Origin: Hormiphora californensis
Taxonomy: Eukaryota > Ctenophora > Tentaculata > Cydippida > Pleurobrachiidae
Length of the DNA stretch: 64,000 nucleotides
Direction: 5' to 3'
NCBI GenBank assembly: GCA_020137815.1
Contig: CM035361.1
Location: forward strand, 2,315,542 to 2,379,541
The position numbers were made by a program, and so were the translations under genes. Under the pieces are notes generated by a model. The model ran no database searches and was not told the origin of the DNA. It saw only the letters and a list, made by a program, of their open reading frames with translations. Shown piece by piece: positions 12,303 through 23,352 of the stretch; positions within the stretch are counted from its first letter, which is position 1, and each line of letters opens with the position of its first letter.

Positions 12303-15300
12303 GAGAGGATGTGTAGGAAAGCACACTATTTGAAGTTCGATGCCAAGCGAATAATTCTGCGACAGGGTGATCGTGCGGAATGGTTTTACTATGTTCTCTC
12401 GGGCACAAGTAACTTATACACACATACAGTAATAATTGTATAGGACGATGATTATATCATTTAGGTGCCGACAGGCACCTCCGACCCGAAGAAAACAGAA
12501 AAACGAAGAAAAAGATTAAAGAATATCAACACAATTATAGATCAACAAAATAGTGTATGTACATATACTGGATATTAATAATTGTATTTTCCTCAGCCGC
12601 TGTCAGCATATTAGAGGAGAATAAGACAACGGGTCAGGTTCATTTACGGAACGTCGGCTACCTGACACGGGGGACAGCTTTTGGGGTAAGAGCTGTAGTC
12701 TAACTGTAACATAAAATATTTGTATTAAAATACAGTCGGACCCCGATTTAACGGCCCCCGATTTAGCGGTACCCCGATTTAACGGTAGCATAATCTTCCC
12801 CCGATATAGAAAATTAACAGTATTTGACCCCGATTTAGCGGACACCCCGATTTAACGGACAAAACCCTTTCCCCCAAGGGTGCCGTTAAATCGGGGTCCG
12901 ACTGTATATGTCATATATGCTAAATTATCGAACTATTTGATTTGAGGAAGTTGGGTTTCTCAATTTTTGGTTTACAATAAATAAACCGTGTAACCCGGGT
13001 TTATATTACATAGTACAATTTAGAAAATGCATGTCCACGAGCAAGTTTAACCCTTTGACGGCGACAGAGCATATATGCTACACACGGTGCCCCTGAAGGA
13101 CGTTCCACCTCGACCGAGCCCCCCAAAAAAACGAACGGTTGTGTGACCTAAAGGGGACCTCTGGGAACTACGCAGGACCGTGGGGGAAAATATATCATAG
13201 TAGCCTAAGGAGAAAATCGCATTTTCCCTCACACTGGCCAAATTCTACATTCCACACTTTCAAATCTTATTTTTTCGGCCAAAATCAAGTCACCCTAGGG
13301 TTTTTTGACACGCCGAATCGATTGCCGCTGGAATTGGAACTCTAAATCCACGGCAACATTGTTAAAATGGCGTTTTTTGGGGTTTTTTTGCGCTTTTTTG
13401 CCCTGAACTGCATTTATATGACGAGTGAGACTTCTGACTATATTTTTAAAGTGTTCCTCGGTCGATTTTCTTCCCGATTCCAAATTTTTGTGAAAATCGG
13501 TTACCAAGTAGATAAACTGTTAAAAATACAGCACTAATGAAAAATGACTGTTTCAGATGAGAACAATGTGACGCTCATACCTTTCCAAGTAGATCTCTTC
13601 CCAGGCAAGAAACAGTGCTACTGGTCGATCAAAACATGACTTCTACATTCCCTAGAGGATAGGAGGGAGTGGAACATGGTGAGTACAAAATTAAAATTGA
13701 TTGCCAAGTTACATTAATTGTTAGACAGGATTAAATGTACGCAACCGGGTATAATATAAAGAAAATAGTTTTATAAAATAATCATAAATCATCACTGTCC
13801 TGTGATCCAGTACTTAAATATACAAATGGGTCCCGCCGAATAGTACTGTCCCGTGGCACAAGTGCAGGTTGTATGAAACAGGGACATCGTTGCTGGTGTT
13901 CCTGTTTCATGTCCCTAGTTAAAGGTAGTCTCACCAAACCCAGCGTTAAAATTGTCACAAATAGGCATATTGATCTCCAGACCCACCAAAGCTTCACATT
14001 CTGTGGCTCAGCTGGCCAAACAATACATTCACATTGGGGTTCTTTAATTTGTCCAGGTACCCATTCGTCATCGGAGTTATATGATGAATCGTTATCCAAG
14101 CCAATTACATCATTACTTGCACTATCAACATCATTCATTCTCCTCCAATACTCATCTCGTCTTGTCTCACATAGGTGATGAACCCGAAATCGACCTATTT
14201 CATTTTGCATGGTTTTCTAAACAAGCTAGCTGAATTGGTCAAACGTTAGGTAGGCAACTAAATACTGATATTGAGAGCAAAATCGGAACAAAATGGAGGG
14301 AAAGGGTGTTAAACGAGTTGTACAGGTCAGAAAGATTTCTAGAAGGCAGAAACAACATTAACCACATGCGATATACACTGTTTTAGTGGCATCCTTGCGG
14401 GAAAGGGTTTTGACCACTAAATCGGGATGCCACTAAATTGGGGTGCCACTAAATCATGGTCCGAATGTAGCATCTACCACCCTCTCTCCAATCAGGATAC
14501 AGGTCGGCAATACAGGAGTTCAGGGATTGCCTCTCCACACTTAGGGCCTACTATGGAACATCCACCACCACCAAGTTCCACATCATTGAGGAACATTTGG
14601 AGGAGTTCATAGATTATAACTTGGGTAGGCCTCTAGGGATGTTCTCCGAGCAGGAGCTGGAGAACGCACATTCTAGTTGGAATGCACTGTGGTCCAACTA
14701 CAAAGTGAACAACATGACCTCGCCCCACTACAAACTGCAGCTGGGAAGAGCGGGGCTAGCTTATAACGCTTCTCATGTATAGACTCACAGCATTACAAAC
14801 TATTTATGACTATACCATTTACACTTTTAATTTTTTATACCCGGTTGCGTACATTTAATCCTGTCTAACAATTAATGTAACTTGGCAATCAATTTTAATT
14901 TTGTACTCACCATGTTCCACTCCCTCCTATCCTCTAGGGAATGTAGAAGTCATGTTTTGATCGACCAGTAGCACTGTTTCTTGCCTGGGAAGAGATCTAC
15001 TTGGAAAGGTATGAGCGTCACATTGTTCTCATCTGAAACAGTCATTTTTCATTAGTGCTGTATTTTTAACAGTTTATCTACTTGGTAACCGATTTTCACA
15101 AAAATTTGGAATCGGGAAGAAAATCGACCGAGGAACACTTTAAAAATATAGTCAGAAGTCTCACTCGTCATATAAATGCAGTTCAGGGCAAAAAAGCGCA
15201 AAAAAACCCCAAAAAACGCCATTTTAACAATGTTGCCGTGGATTTAGAGTTCCAATTCCAGCGGCAATCGATTCGGCGTGTCAAAAAACCCTAGGGTGAC

Positions 15301-18300
15301 TTGATTTTGGCCGAAAAAATAAGATTTGAAAGTGTGGAATGTAGAATTTGGCCAGTGTGAGGGAAAATGCGATTTTCTCCTTAGGCTACTATGATATATT
15401 TTCCCCCACGGTCCTGCGTAGTTCCCAGAGGTCCCCTTTAGGTCACACAACCGTTCGTTTTTTTGGGGGGCTCGGTCGAGGTGGAACGTCCTTCAGGGGC
15501 ACCGTGTACAGTCTATTCTAGGCGGCCTGGAAGTCCTTATGTTTTATCTAGGTGGCCCATATTTTGTCACAAGCTAGTTTTAGGGATTACGAACCTAAAA
15601 CCACGTCCAGATCAGCTCAGAAAATCAAGAAAAAAAATTTATAGCCCTTCTAAGGAGGCTAATTTCGGCCTTTTTTTAAAAACATTTCTCATTTTTTTGT
15701 TTTTTGGGGGCACAACTAATCCTTTGAAGGAATAAAAGTGCTCGACATAACCGACCGAATGCAAAAAGTCGCATCAAAAAATATTGAAAATTGAATGAGT
15801 TATTAACATTTAAGGCGCCGTATCATATATGATACTATCGCCCGTAAGGGAATTCTAGTAACAAATCTAAATTGTACAAGTTTGTGGGTGTTATGGCATA
15901 AATTTATGCTTTCATGTGGTATGTAGCTACAAGTTCTACAATCGTGAACGGTTTTTACCAGGAAAAGAACCAAAATTAGAGATTTGTATCATATATGATA
16001 CTATCGCCCTAAGGGTAAATTCTCCTAAAACATGCATTATTCGGGCTAGAAAAGGAGCTAAGAGACAAATCAGGGCACTTAAATGTGTAGAATCATCGCA
16101 TTAGTGGGGGTAGAGCACATATTTAGGTCGCTATCTGGACCCCTAATTGAGATAATTGCATAATTAGCTAATTATCTGTCCCGCGTGTGCTAATTATTCA
16201 TGAAACTTTGCTCTGGGAAGGAGTTATGAGACAAATGGGGGCACTAAAATGTGTAGAATCATTACATTAGTGGGGGTAGAGCACATATTTAGGTCGCTAT
16301 CTGGATCCATAATTGAGATAATTGGATAATTAGCTAATTGACAGTTGCACACCGTCCACTTTTCACCAAATCCCGTGGTTTCTAGGTAATCCTGAGCTCT
16401 TTTGCTCAATCTAAGGATCTTCTGACAACCCCTAACCCCATTTGTATCACCTATGACTCGTTTTACACAATAGTATAGCACTCGATACAACCCTAGACAC
16501 TGCCTTCAGCTCTTTAGAACCCTCTTGCTCCATCCTAGACCTCTCATACATCCAAGATCCAACTATAATCCTATAGAATTTGTATATCCTATTGCTCCTA
16601 CAACACGTTCAACCTCTAATGTACTACAGTTTCCCATATTTATTGTTTGGACACACGGTTATAGGGGTTTAGGGATATTAGGGGATGTCAGAAGATCCTT
16701 AGATTGAACAAAAGAGCTCAGGATTACCTAGAAACCACGGGATTTGGTGAAAAGTGGACGGTGTGCAACCGTCAATTAGCTAATTATCCAACTCGATGGA
16801 AATCTTGTTGAAGTTCCCAGTTCTACTGCGAATATGCAATGCTCCCCCAAACTACGGTGCGGTGGTTGAGCACTCTACTGGAACTTTCCTCACCTTCTAC
16901 ATCTCGTATTTGGAAACAAATGACATGAAAGCACCACACTTAGGATCAACAGCCCACGGAAATATATGTCCAAGCCACTAGGGGGATCAACCAGACAGCT
17001 ACACGAAGAAACTAGAGGAAGTAGGAGCTGCTAAATCTATTAGGAAGAAAGAACAAGTCAAGTTCTGTTTATTTTGTTTTATAAAGGAGCAGGGTTATAT
17101 TCCAATTCATTCTCATTTCTAATTTGTCGCCTGATGATTCGTTTCCCGTAAGGGTTTCGATGAAACAATTGTAGCGTACCAAATACGTAGTTGTTTTACT
17201 TCGTTGTGATAAGCTCGCCACAGTTTACTGTCGGCTAGAGCACTCTTTGCTGGAAACCAGATGGATCCTTAACTCGATGGAAATCTTGTTGAAGTTCCCA
17301 GTTCTACTGCGAATATGCAATGCTCCCCCAAACTACGGTGCGGTGGTTGAGCACTCTACTGGAACTTTCCTCACCTTCTACATCTCGTATTTGGAAACAA
17401 ATGACATGAAAGCACCACACTTAGGATCAACAGCCCACGGAAATATATGTCCAAGCCACTAGGGGGATCAACCAGACAGCTACACGAAGAAACTAGAGGA
17501 AGTAGGAGCTGCTAAATCTATTAGGAAGAAAGAACAAGTCAAGTTCTGTTTATTTTGTTTTATAAAGGAGCAGGGTTATATTCCAATTCATTCTCATTTC
17601 TAATTTGTCGCCTGATGATTCGTTTCCCGTAAGGGTTTCGATGAAACAATTGTAGCGTACCAAATACGTAGTTGTTTTACTTCGTTGTAATTATCCAATT
17701 ATCTCATTTAGGAGTTGGAATAGAAACTCAGCTATGTGCTCTACCTCCACTAAGGCGATGATTTTACACATTTTAGTGCCCCTACTTGTCTTGGATACTC
17801 ACAAAGTCTCATTTATTAGCGCTCCAGGGCAACTAATTAGCTAATTATCCAATTATCTCAATTATGGATCCAGATAGCGACCTAAATATGTGCTCTACCC
17901 CCACTAATGTAATGATTCTACACATTTTAGTGCCCCCATTTGTCTCATAACTCCTTCCCAGAGCAAAGTTTCATGAATAATTAGCACACGCGGGACAGAT
18001 AATTAGCTAATTATGCAATTATCTCAATTAGGGGTCCAGATAGCGACCTAAATATGTGCTCTACCCCCACTAATGCGATGATTCTACACATTTTAGTGCC
18101 CCCATTTGTCTCTTAGCTCCTTTTCTAGCACGAATTATGTATGTTTTAGGAGAATTTATCCTTTGGACGATAGTATCATATATGATACAAATCTCTAATT
18201 TGGGTTCTTTTCCTGGTAAAAACCGTTCACGAATGTAGAACTTGTAGCTACAAACCTCATGAAAGCATGAATTTATGCCATAACAGTACCCACAAACTTG

Positions 18301-21300
18301 TACAATTTAGATTTGTTACTAGAATTCCCTTACGGGCGATAGTATCATATATGCTACAGTGGGCCCAGCAAAAACTACAAGTCGGAATTACAAATTTCCT
18401 TTTCGAGGCGTTTTGCGTTGATAACATCTACTTATAAACGAAAAATTAGACAATTCTATCGAGCCAATCCTTCTCGCCGTCAAAGGGTTAATTAATTGGA
18501 CCATTGCACACACATCAATATATTCCCACAAGCTGTGCAGTAGACAATCAATCTATATAGCGGTATAAAGCGGTATATAGTGTGTGTGTCCAGTGTCCAC
18601 TGTCCATCTGTATGATTGTTCCTGGACCTTCTTCTTCTTCTGGATCGTTCTCTTTATTTTGTTGCACGTTTTAGATGGCACTATGTATTGTAATATATCG
18701 CTCTTTCTTTAAAATTGTCTATTGATATGGTAATTCTGACAAATCTAATCAACTCACGGACCTTTTTTAAATTTTTTTCTTGATGTACTTAGATCTTTAA
18801 ATGGAAAATCCCCCCGTTATTTCTCCATGCACTGAGGTGATATATCGATCATGAGTTAGGGGGGTTCGGGTAATTGTGACACTGAAAGGCGCCATGAGGT
18901 GATATATCGATCATGTGTTAGGGGGGGGGGGTTCGGGTAATTGTCCAACACTGAAAAGGGCCTGCCTAGTATAATACAATCCTAGGAAACCCGATGTGTG
19001 TTTCTGAGCGTCAAAATAGTGACTTAAAATATAGTTGACTCTAGTGCGGAATTGCATCAAAAGTTAATGCCATGATATCAAAGATTATAATATGTTCACT
19101 CCTGCAGGAGCTGGCACTGCTCCATGGATCCAGGCGGACTGCGACGGTGTCATGTAAGGACGCTGTTGAGCTGATAGCCGTTGATAAAGAGGATTTTGTG
19201 CAAATGAATCAGCTGGATACTGATGAAGAGAAGGAACATATCAAGTAAGCCATGTACTTGGTGATATGGACATATATGAGATCAATCCCTGGTACTCACA
19301 AACAAAAATTCTCACTGCAGTTATATCGCAGTGACCGTGATCACTGATCTGTATATAAAACCCAATAATCTCTTCAGGTACTGTAGATCACTAGGGATTT
19401 TAGGTGACTGGCCCGTCTCATTACTGAACGATGTCACAGGAGTCTGCAACTTTCACTTTTTTAAGTAAGTGCAGATAAGAGCATCTCACGCAGCATGCAC
19501 CGACCGAATCAGGAAATACTGGTCCCTGATTGGCTGATAACCAGTCACGTGACCTAAATAACGAGTTCTGATTGGTTGTTTACTTGTTTCGGTCGGTTCC
19601 TGTTAAGCAGTATGCACATGTCGATCATAACCAATATTCCTGATTGTTTTAGAAAGGGGACTGTTATGGCGAAGTCGAACCACAAGACACCATTCATCTA
19701 CATAGTGAAATCGGTAAGACAAATTGAGGAATTGGTGGAAATTCAATAACAGTCGATACTGAACCTCAGCTCCAGGTCACGGCTATTAACCCCTGCTGCA
19801 GAGACCCAGGTTTCAGGACTTAAAGTGAGAGTGGACCGAATCAGAATTGGACAAGTTTGTTGTAGGTAGTAGAGATTAGCTTTCTGAGCATTTTGCGTTT
19901 TTGCCGCTCAAAATCGACCCACCCATCACTGAGATATTTTTGTTATGTTGGGAGAACTCCTATTTAATCAGTATGTATAAAACATAATAGAAACAATCGT
20001 GGTGTTTTACTAACACATTCTGAATATAAGCAGTGAGGTTGACATGTCCATGCACAGAAGCAGGGTAATGCAAGCCAGCCTATTAAAAATTTAAAGAATG
20101 TGTTAGTAAAACACAAGGATTGTTTCTATCCTGTTTGATAAATATTGCTCTAGCAGGAATTCTCCCAACATAACAAAAATATCTCAGTGATGGGTGGGTC
20201 GATTTTGAGCGGCAAAAACGCAAAATGCTCGGAAAGCTAATCTCTACTACCTACAGCAAACTTGTCCAATTCTGATCCGGTCCACTCTCACTTTAAAACT
20301 CTGCTTTTCCCTGACATTTTCCATGACATTTTCCCGGAAATCTCAGGGAATAGTCGTGACTCTCAGGTCTCAGAGATGACCTGAACCTGATGTTCAGGAT
20401 CGACTGTTTTGCCGGAATGAATGTTTGGAAGAAACTTGTTATGTAGGATTTTATTATGCCTATAAGTTGTACCTGAAAACTTATAACACGAGACCGAAGG
20501 TCGAGTGTTATAAGTGCAACAATAATGATCCGAGACCACAGGTCGAGGCAGATTCTTGTACTTTAGTGTACGAGCCTGCGAGTGCCACTAAGTGTGACTA
20601 CCTCACGAGCCTGCGAGTGATGTAGTTTTACTTTTTGACCGAGCCTGCGAGGTCTAAAAGTGTACGAATCTGGGACATTATTGTTGACGTCAGGTACAAC
20701 GAAAACAGGCATAATAAAATTGCATTGTAAAATTTTTTAAACAAGAGTGAGAGACACTTTAGGGCGTAACAATAGAACAAATTCATGATAAGGTAGCAGG
20801 CAGAGAAATCAGTATAAGATAAGATAACGCCTGAGATAGGTAAAGAGAGTGAGAGATTAGTGAGAGTGAGAGAGATAAAGAATGTGTGGGTCCGGGAGTT
20901 CGTAACCGTTATCTTGATCTCGATGCTGCAAGGGCGTGAGAGTGTGACATAAAGAAAGAGAGAGAGGGAGTTCGTACACGTTTATCTTTCTAACGGTTTT
21001 TAAACGTGACAGAAACAGTGAAGTTCGAAGTGCAGCAGTGTTATAAGTTTTCATGTATCACTGGGGGGTGTTATAAGTGAAAACTTATAACACTGCCCAG
21101 TGTTATAAGTAAAAACTTATAACACTGCCCAGTGTTATAAGTTGTACAAGCAGTGCTACCTAAAGAATTATATTATATCTCAAAATTTTACAATGTAGCT
21201 TGTTATGTAATGAATGAGATCTGATCAGGATTATAAATAGGGAGGAAACTAGGAAAATATCTGGCGAGGGTCGGGCCTCAACCGTCAACCTAGCTCTGCA

Positions 21301-22051
21301 TTACATTGCTTTAGCCTATTGAGCTACCTCGCCTAAAATTATATCTACATTTCTTCTCTCTATATACGTGATAGAGCTTGTTATGAATTGTCTTAATCAA
21401 CACCACATAATATTTATAGGGACGTGTAAAAGTGTTGACAAAAGTGACAAAGCTTCGTCGGAAACGCCATCAAGGAGTCAGAGTGCCTCACTATCGATCA
21501 AGTATGGATCAGTGCATATAATAGAGTAATAGACCAATGCTGAGTATTAGCTGACACACATTACTGTGTTGTTTTTTACATTATATAACCATTAAAATGT
21601 TTGTAGGAACACCCAGTTCCAAAAGTGGAAGAAGCGCAAAGTCTGATACTAGTTCACCTAGGGTACGTATAAACTTGTTTCCACGTGGCTTGTACAATCA
21701 TGAACTCTTTCAATCATGTAAAGACGACTTTTTTCTGGCACCATTTTGATTCTCAACTAGCCATGAGACAGTCAGAATATTGGTATAATAAAAGAAATCC
21801 TATATTCCTAGGACCATCACATGGGACGGAATACTCGAACTGCGTCTATCAGCACTGCTGCCTCTGGGGGATCGCATGGAAATGAAATGAGAACTGGAGG
21901 AAACTTAGTGGTACGTGACACATTAATTATTGTATACTAATTATATATATATTAATTGATTAATTAATTTTTAGCACATTTATAATCAATGTTTTTAACT
22001 GAAAAGCATTAATTGATGATCATAGAAACAGCTCGTACAAATAAAAGCGTG
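12303..22051 (+). CDS. CNBD2-like: Cyclic-nucleotide-binding domain protein, CNBD2-like, 3' half
   Basis: Nine exons join in phase: 12303-12408, 12597-12685, 19108-19244, 19378-19464, 19653-19713, 21420-21501, 21607-21662, 21812-21910 and a weak 22026-22051. The protein opens with the beta barrel of a cyclic-nucleotide-binding fold (R-I-I-L-R-Q-G-D-R-A-E-W-F-Y-Y-V-L-S-G-T). It contains a phosphate-binding cassette, F-G-E-L-A-L-L followed by R-R-T-A-T-V, split across exons 2 and 3. The Gly, Glu and Arg that contact the phosphate in this fold are kept, so nucleotide binding is possible. A second barrel starts in exon 5 (K-K-G-T-V-M ... I-Y-I-V-K-S-G-R-V-K-V-L), then a Ser/Arg-rich region follows. 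No stop codon is found, so the 3' end is missing or unseen. No exon encoding the preceding segment lies upstream; those exons are at 55.6-59.1 kb. The family is known from sperm and ciliated cells; the role here is inferred. Confidence 0.85.
12731..12906. mobile_element. MITE of the CAGTCGGACCCCGATTTA family (short form)
   Basis: It begins TACAGTCGGACCCCGATTTA and ends with the inverted form 'tcggggtccgactgta', flanked by TA on both sides. Inside, the phrase 'ccccgattta' is repeated. The TA target and this terminal repeat resemble non-autonomous pogo/Tigger-type elements. It is inserted in the intron between the second and third exons of the CNBD2-like gene. Confidence 0.9.
13782..14210 (-). 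CDS. Open frame of 142 codons inside the foldback element
   Basis: It begins M-Q-N-E-I-G-R-F-R-V-H-H-L-C and is acidic in the middle (D-N-D-S-S-Y-N-S-D-D-E-W-V-P-G). A hydrophobic stretch around residues 80-100 could be a membrane segment. I recognise no family. Its position in the element interior suggests element-borne sequence. Confidence 0.35.
   Translation of the reverse strand: MQNEIGRFRVHHLCETRRDEYWRRMNDVDSASNDVIGLDNDSSYNSDDEWVPGQIKEPQCECIVWPAEPQNVKLWWVWRSICLFVTILTLGLVRLPLTRDMKQEHQQRCPCFIQPALVPRDSTIRRDPFVYLSTGSQDSDDL
14487..14782 (+). pseudogene. Transposase-like C-terminal fragment
   Basis: The readable segment includes K-F-H-I-I-E-E-H-L-E-E-F-I-D-Y, then L-G-R-P-L-G-M-F-S-E-Q-E-L-E-N-A-H, and ends A-G-L-A-Y-N-A-S-H-V before a stop. 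From memory, the 'HII..HL..F....G..LG..SEQ..E..H ... AYN' pattern is typical of the C-terminal part of transposon proteins common in cnidarian and sponge genomes. It is short, has no start and lies between long inverted repeats, so it is probably a remnant of the element's own gene. Confidence 0.55.
16794..17690. repeat. Insert of two ~420-base direct repeats with a short spacer
   Basis: 16794-17211 recurs at 17272-17690, separated by about 60 bases. The related element at 30.5 kb reads straight through the site ('aattagctaattatccaattatctc'), so the pair is an insertion, and 'aattatcc' appears on both sides. The structure resembles a miniature element with terminal direct repeats, but the repeat ends are not TG..CA and no primer-binding site is evident. 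A simple tandem duplication is equally possible. Confidence 0.7.
18492..19107. other. Intron sequence of the CNBD2-like gene
   Basis: Includes a 50-base direct repeat ('tgaggtgatatatcgatcatg' type, near 18833 and 18895). No coding exon is seen before the acceptor at 19107. Confidence 0.5.
19500..19602. mobile_element. MITE with GGAACCGACCGAA-type ends and 11-base target duplication
   Basis: The element is almost a perfect palindrome at its ends (CGACCGAATCAGGAAATACT against 'tttcggtcggttcctg'). The flanks GCAGCATGCAC and GCAGTATGCAC look like an 11-base target duplication with one change. It lies in a CNBD2-like intron. Other copies are at 27334-27420 and 56681-56788. Confidence 0.85.
19819..20298. 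mobile_element. Foldback element
   Basis: Arms of about 145 bases (19819-19965 and 20150-20298) are inverted copies sharing, for example, 'aaaatatctcagtgatgggt'. The inner parts also pair ('gtgttttactaacacattct' type). No coding capacity. Confidence 0.85.
20430..20735. repeat. Dispersed element with CGAGCCTGCGAG motifs
   Basis: It contains 'gagaccgaaggtcgag' and several copies of CGAGCCTGCGAG, each forming a small hairpin, and is bordered by an 'attttattatgcct'/'ggcataataaaat' inverted pair. Relatives are at 38545-38625 (5' part only) and 49085-49335. An adjacent array of 'cttataacactgcccagtgttataag' palindromes lies at about 21065-21145. Confidence 0.75.
21263..21333 (-). mobile_element. 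tRNA-like SINE head
   Basis: On the - strand it begins GGCGAGGTAGCTCAATAGGC and ends in the matching CCCTCGCC, with a D-arm-like box. The T arm is degenerate. It is followed by a 'tatttt..ctagtttcctccctattta' tail similar to that of the tRNA-like units at 22537 and 23020, so a SINE is more likely than a tRNA gene. It lies in the CNBD2-like intron before exon 21420. Confidence 0.55.
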
Positions 22052-22479
22052 GTACGTGCAAGAATTATATATAATTTAATATCAAAATGAGTCAAAGCCA
22101 AACTAGGTCTCTCGCCCAACCACTCATGGATAAGCCTGTGGTGCTTATCTCCGATTCTAAGCCCGAACTATAGGGCTAAGAATCGGAGCCATTTCGTACC
22201 AAGGTACTAAAATTATAGTAGGGGGGCCTGCCCTACGTCCAGGGGAGTGTGACTTTCCAGCCGAAGCTGTACCAATTTATAGCTCGGTCAACTAGACGGC
22301 TTGCATTAGATTCCGAACCGAGATTCGAACCCGGGACCTTCTGTATTAGAACCGATCAGTGTGTTTCACCAGTATTACATAGATCTCTATTATATATAAT
22401 GTCAGGTCTCGACTAGACTTCTCTCTCTAGTATAAAACATCATGCTTATGTCTCACATTTTTTCAAAAACATATCTATG
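22052..22479. other. No supported exon; degenerate tRNA-like arm
   Basis: The region after the last CNBD2-like exon contains a T-arm-like sequence on the - strand (GGTCCCGGGTTCGAATCTCGG at about 22320-22340) and two short complementary stretches at about 22140-22190. No continuation of the CNBD2-like gene was found. Confidence 0.4.
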
Positions 22480-23148
22480 TATTCTGAATAATGAGTTCAG
22501 AGCAAGAATTAAATAGGGAAGAAAATCGAAAAATACTGGGTTTGACCGGGAATTGAACCAGGGACCTCCAGAGAGACATGCTCGGAGCTATACCACTAAG
22601 CTACCAAACCCTATGTACTGATCGCATTTCATCACTCTATATTCAAGCTCCTGCCCTTAACTAGACACCATATGATAAAGGGAAGTAATTTTGATATCTC
22701 CTTCTGGTGATCAACACACACACACGCCCTCTGTACAACAGTTTAATGGGGAATCTCACACATACACGGGCAGAACTCGGTTAAGGAGAGATTAATTAGT
22801 ATTCTGAATAATTACTCATTATTCAGAATACTAATTAATCTCTCCTTAACCGAGTTCTGCCCGTGTATGTGTGAGATTCCCCATTAAACTGTTGTACAGA
22901 GGGCGTGTGTGTGTGTTGATCACCAGAAGGAGATATCAAAATTACTTCCCTTTATCATATGGTGTCTAGTTAAGGGCAGGAGCTTGAATATAGAGTGATG
23001 AAATGCGATCAGTACATAGGGTTTGGTAGCTTAGTGGTATAGCTCCGAGCATGTCTCTCTGGAGGTCCCTGGTTCAATTCCCGGTCAAACCCAGTATTTT
23101 TCGATTTTCTTCCCTATTTAATTCTTGCTCTGAACTCATTATTCAGAA
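22480..23148. repeat. Near-perfect 670-base palindrome plus a third partial copy
   Basis: 22480-22812 pairs with 22817-23148 around a centre at 22814, with only a few unpaired bases. A third, direct copy of the inner part continues at 23132-23270. Each arm contains one tRNA-like unit and a CA/GT dinucleotide tract. It could be a young foldback insertion or a sequencing/assembly fold-back artefact. Confidence 0.9.
23020..23091 (+). tRNA. tRNA-like unit of 72 bases, probably a pseudo-tRNA or SINE head
   Basis: A perfect acceptor stem (GGTTTGG with TCAAACC, allowing one G-U), a D arm (GCTTAGTGGTATAGC) and a T arm with TTCAATT are present. The anticodon stem needs a bulge and the base before the anticodon is A instead of the near-invariant U, so no isotype can be given. 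The inverted copy is at 22537-22608 on the - strand. The polyT-like tail and duplication favour a tRNA-derived SINE. Confidence 0.4.
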
Positions 23149-23352
23149 TACTAATTAATCTCTCCTTAACCGAGTTCTGCCCGTGTATGTGTGAGATTCC
23201 CCATTAAACTGTTGTACAGAGGGCGTGTGTGTGTGTTGATCACCAGAAGGAGATATCAAAATTACTTCCCCCCCATATCTATGTAGATGGGACATATTTG
23301 TAAATTGATGGGAAAGAATAGCGCATTAATTAACTAGAGTCATTTCAATTTT

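Larger units (their letters stand above)
7716..12571 (-). repeat. Left arm of the large inverted duplication
   Basis: This segment is the reverse complement of 45914-51763 apart from insertions. Homology starts inside the last codons of a secreted-gene exon (7716) and ends in the intron after the first cyclic-nucleotide-binding exon (12571). Exons are nearly identical. Introns differ by insertions, mainly 10205-11900 here and the two long MITEs at 48.2-51.0 kb in the other arm. Confidence 0.9.
13083..15506. mobile_element. Foldback transposon with ~675-base terminal inverted repeats
   Basis: The arms 13083-13757 and 14832-15506 are perfectly symmetric, and open frames on one arm recur unchanged on the other. 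The outermost end is CACGGTGCCCCTGAAGG. TACA flanks both sides (13079-13082 and 15507-15510), which fits a 4-base target duplication. The interior (13758-14831) carries two open frames. Near-identity of the arms implies recent activity or conversion. Confidence 0.9.
13051..18487. mobile_element. Composite TTAA-flanked element (piggyBac-like ends) carrying two further insertions
   Basis: The ends are CCCTTTGACGGCGA and its complement, immediately bordered by TTAA at 13047-13050 and 18488-18491. An undisturbed relative is at 29081-31335. Compared with that copy, this one is interrupted by the foldback element 13083-15506 and by a tandem-duplicated insert at 16794-17690. The remaining body is itself largely an inverted repeat (about 15810-16790 against 17690-18370). 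TTAA targets with CCC-type ends suggest the piggyBac superfamily; no transposase of that type is seen. Confidence 0.85.

Noticed and set aside
23020-23091. Functional tRNA gene
   Set aside because: Anticodon stem needs a bulge and the base before the anticodon is A instead of U; the unit is duplicated with a SINE-like tail, so it is listed only as tRNA-like.
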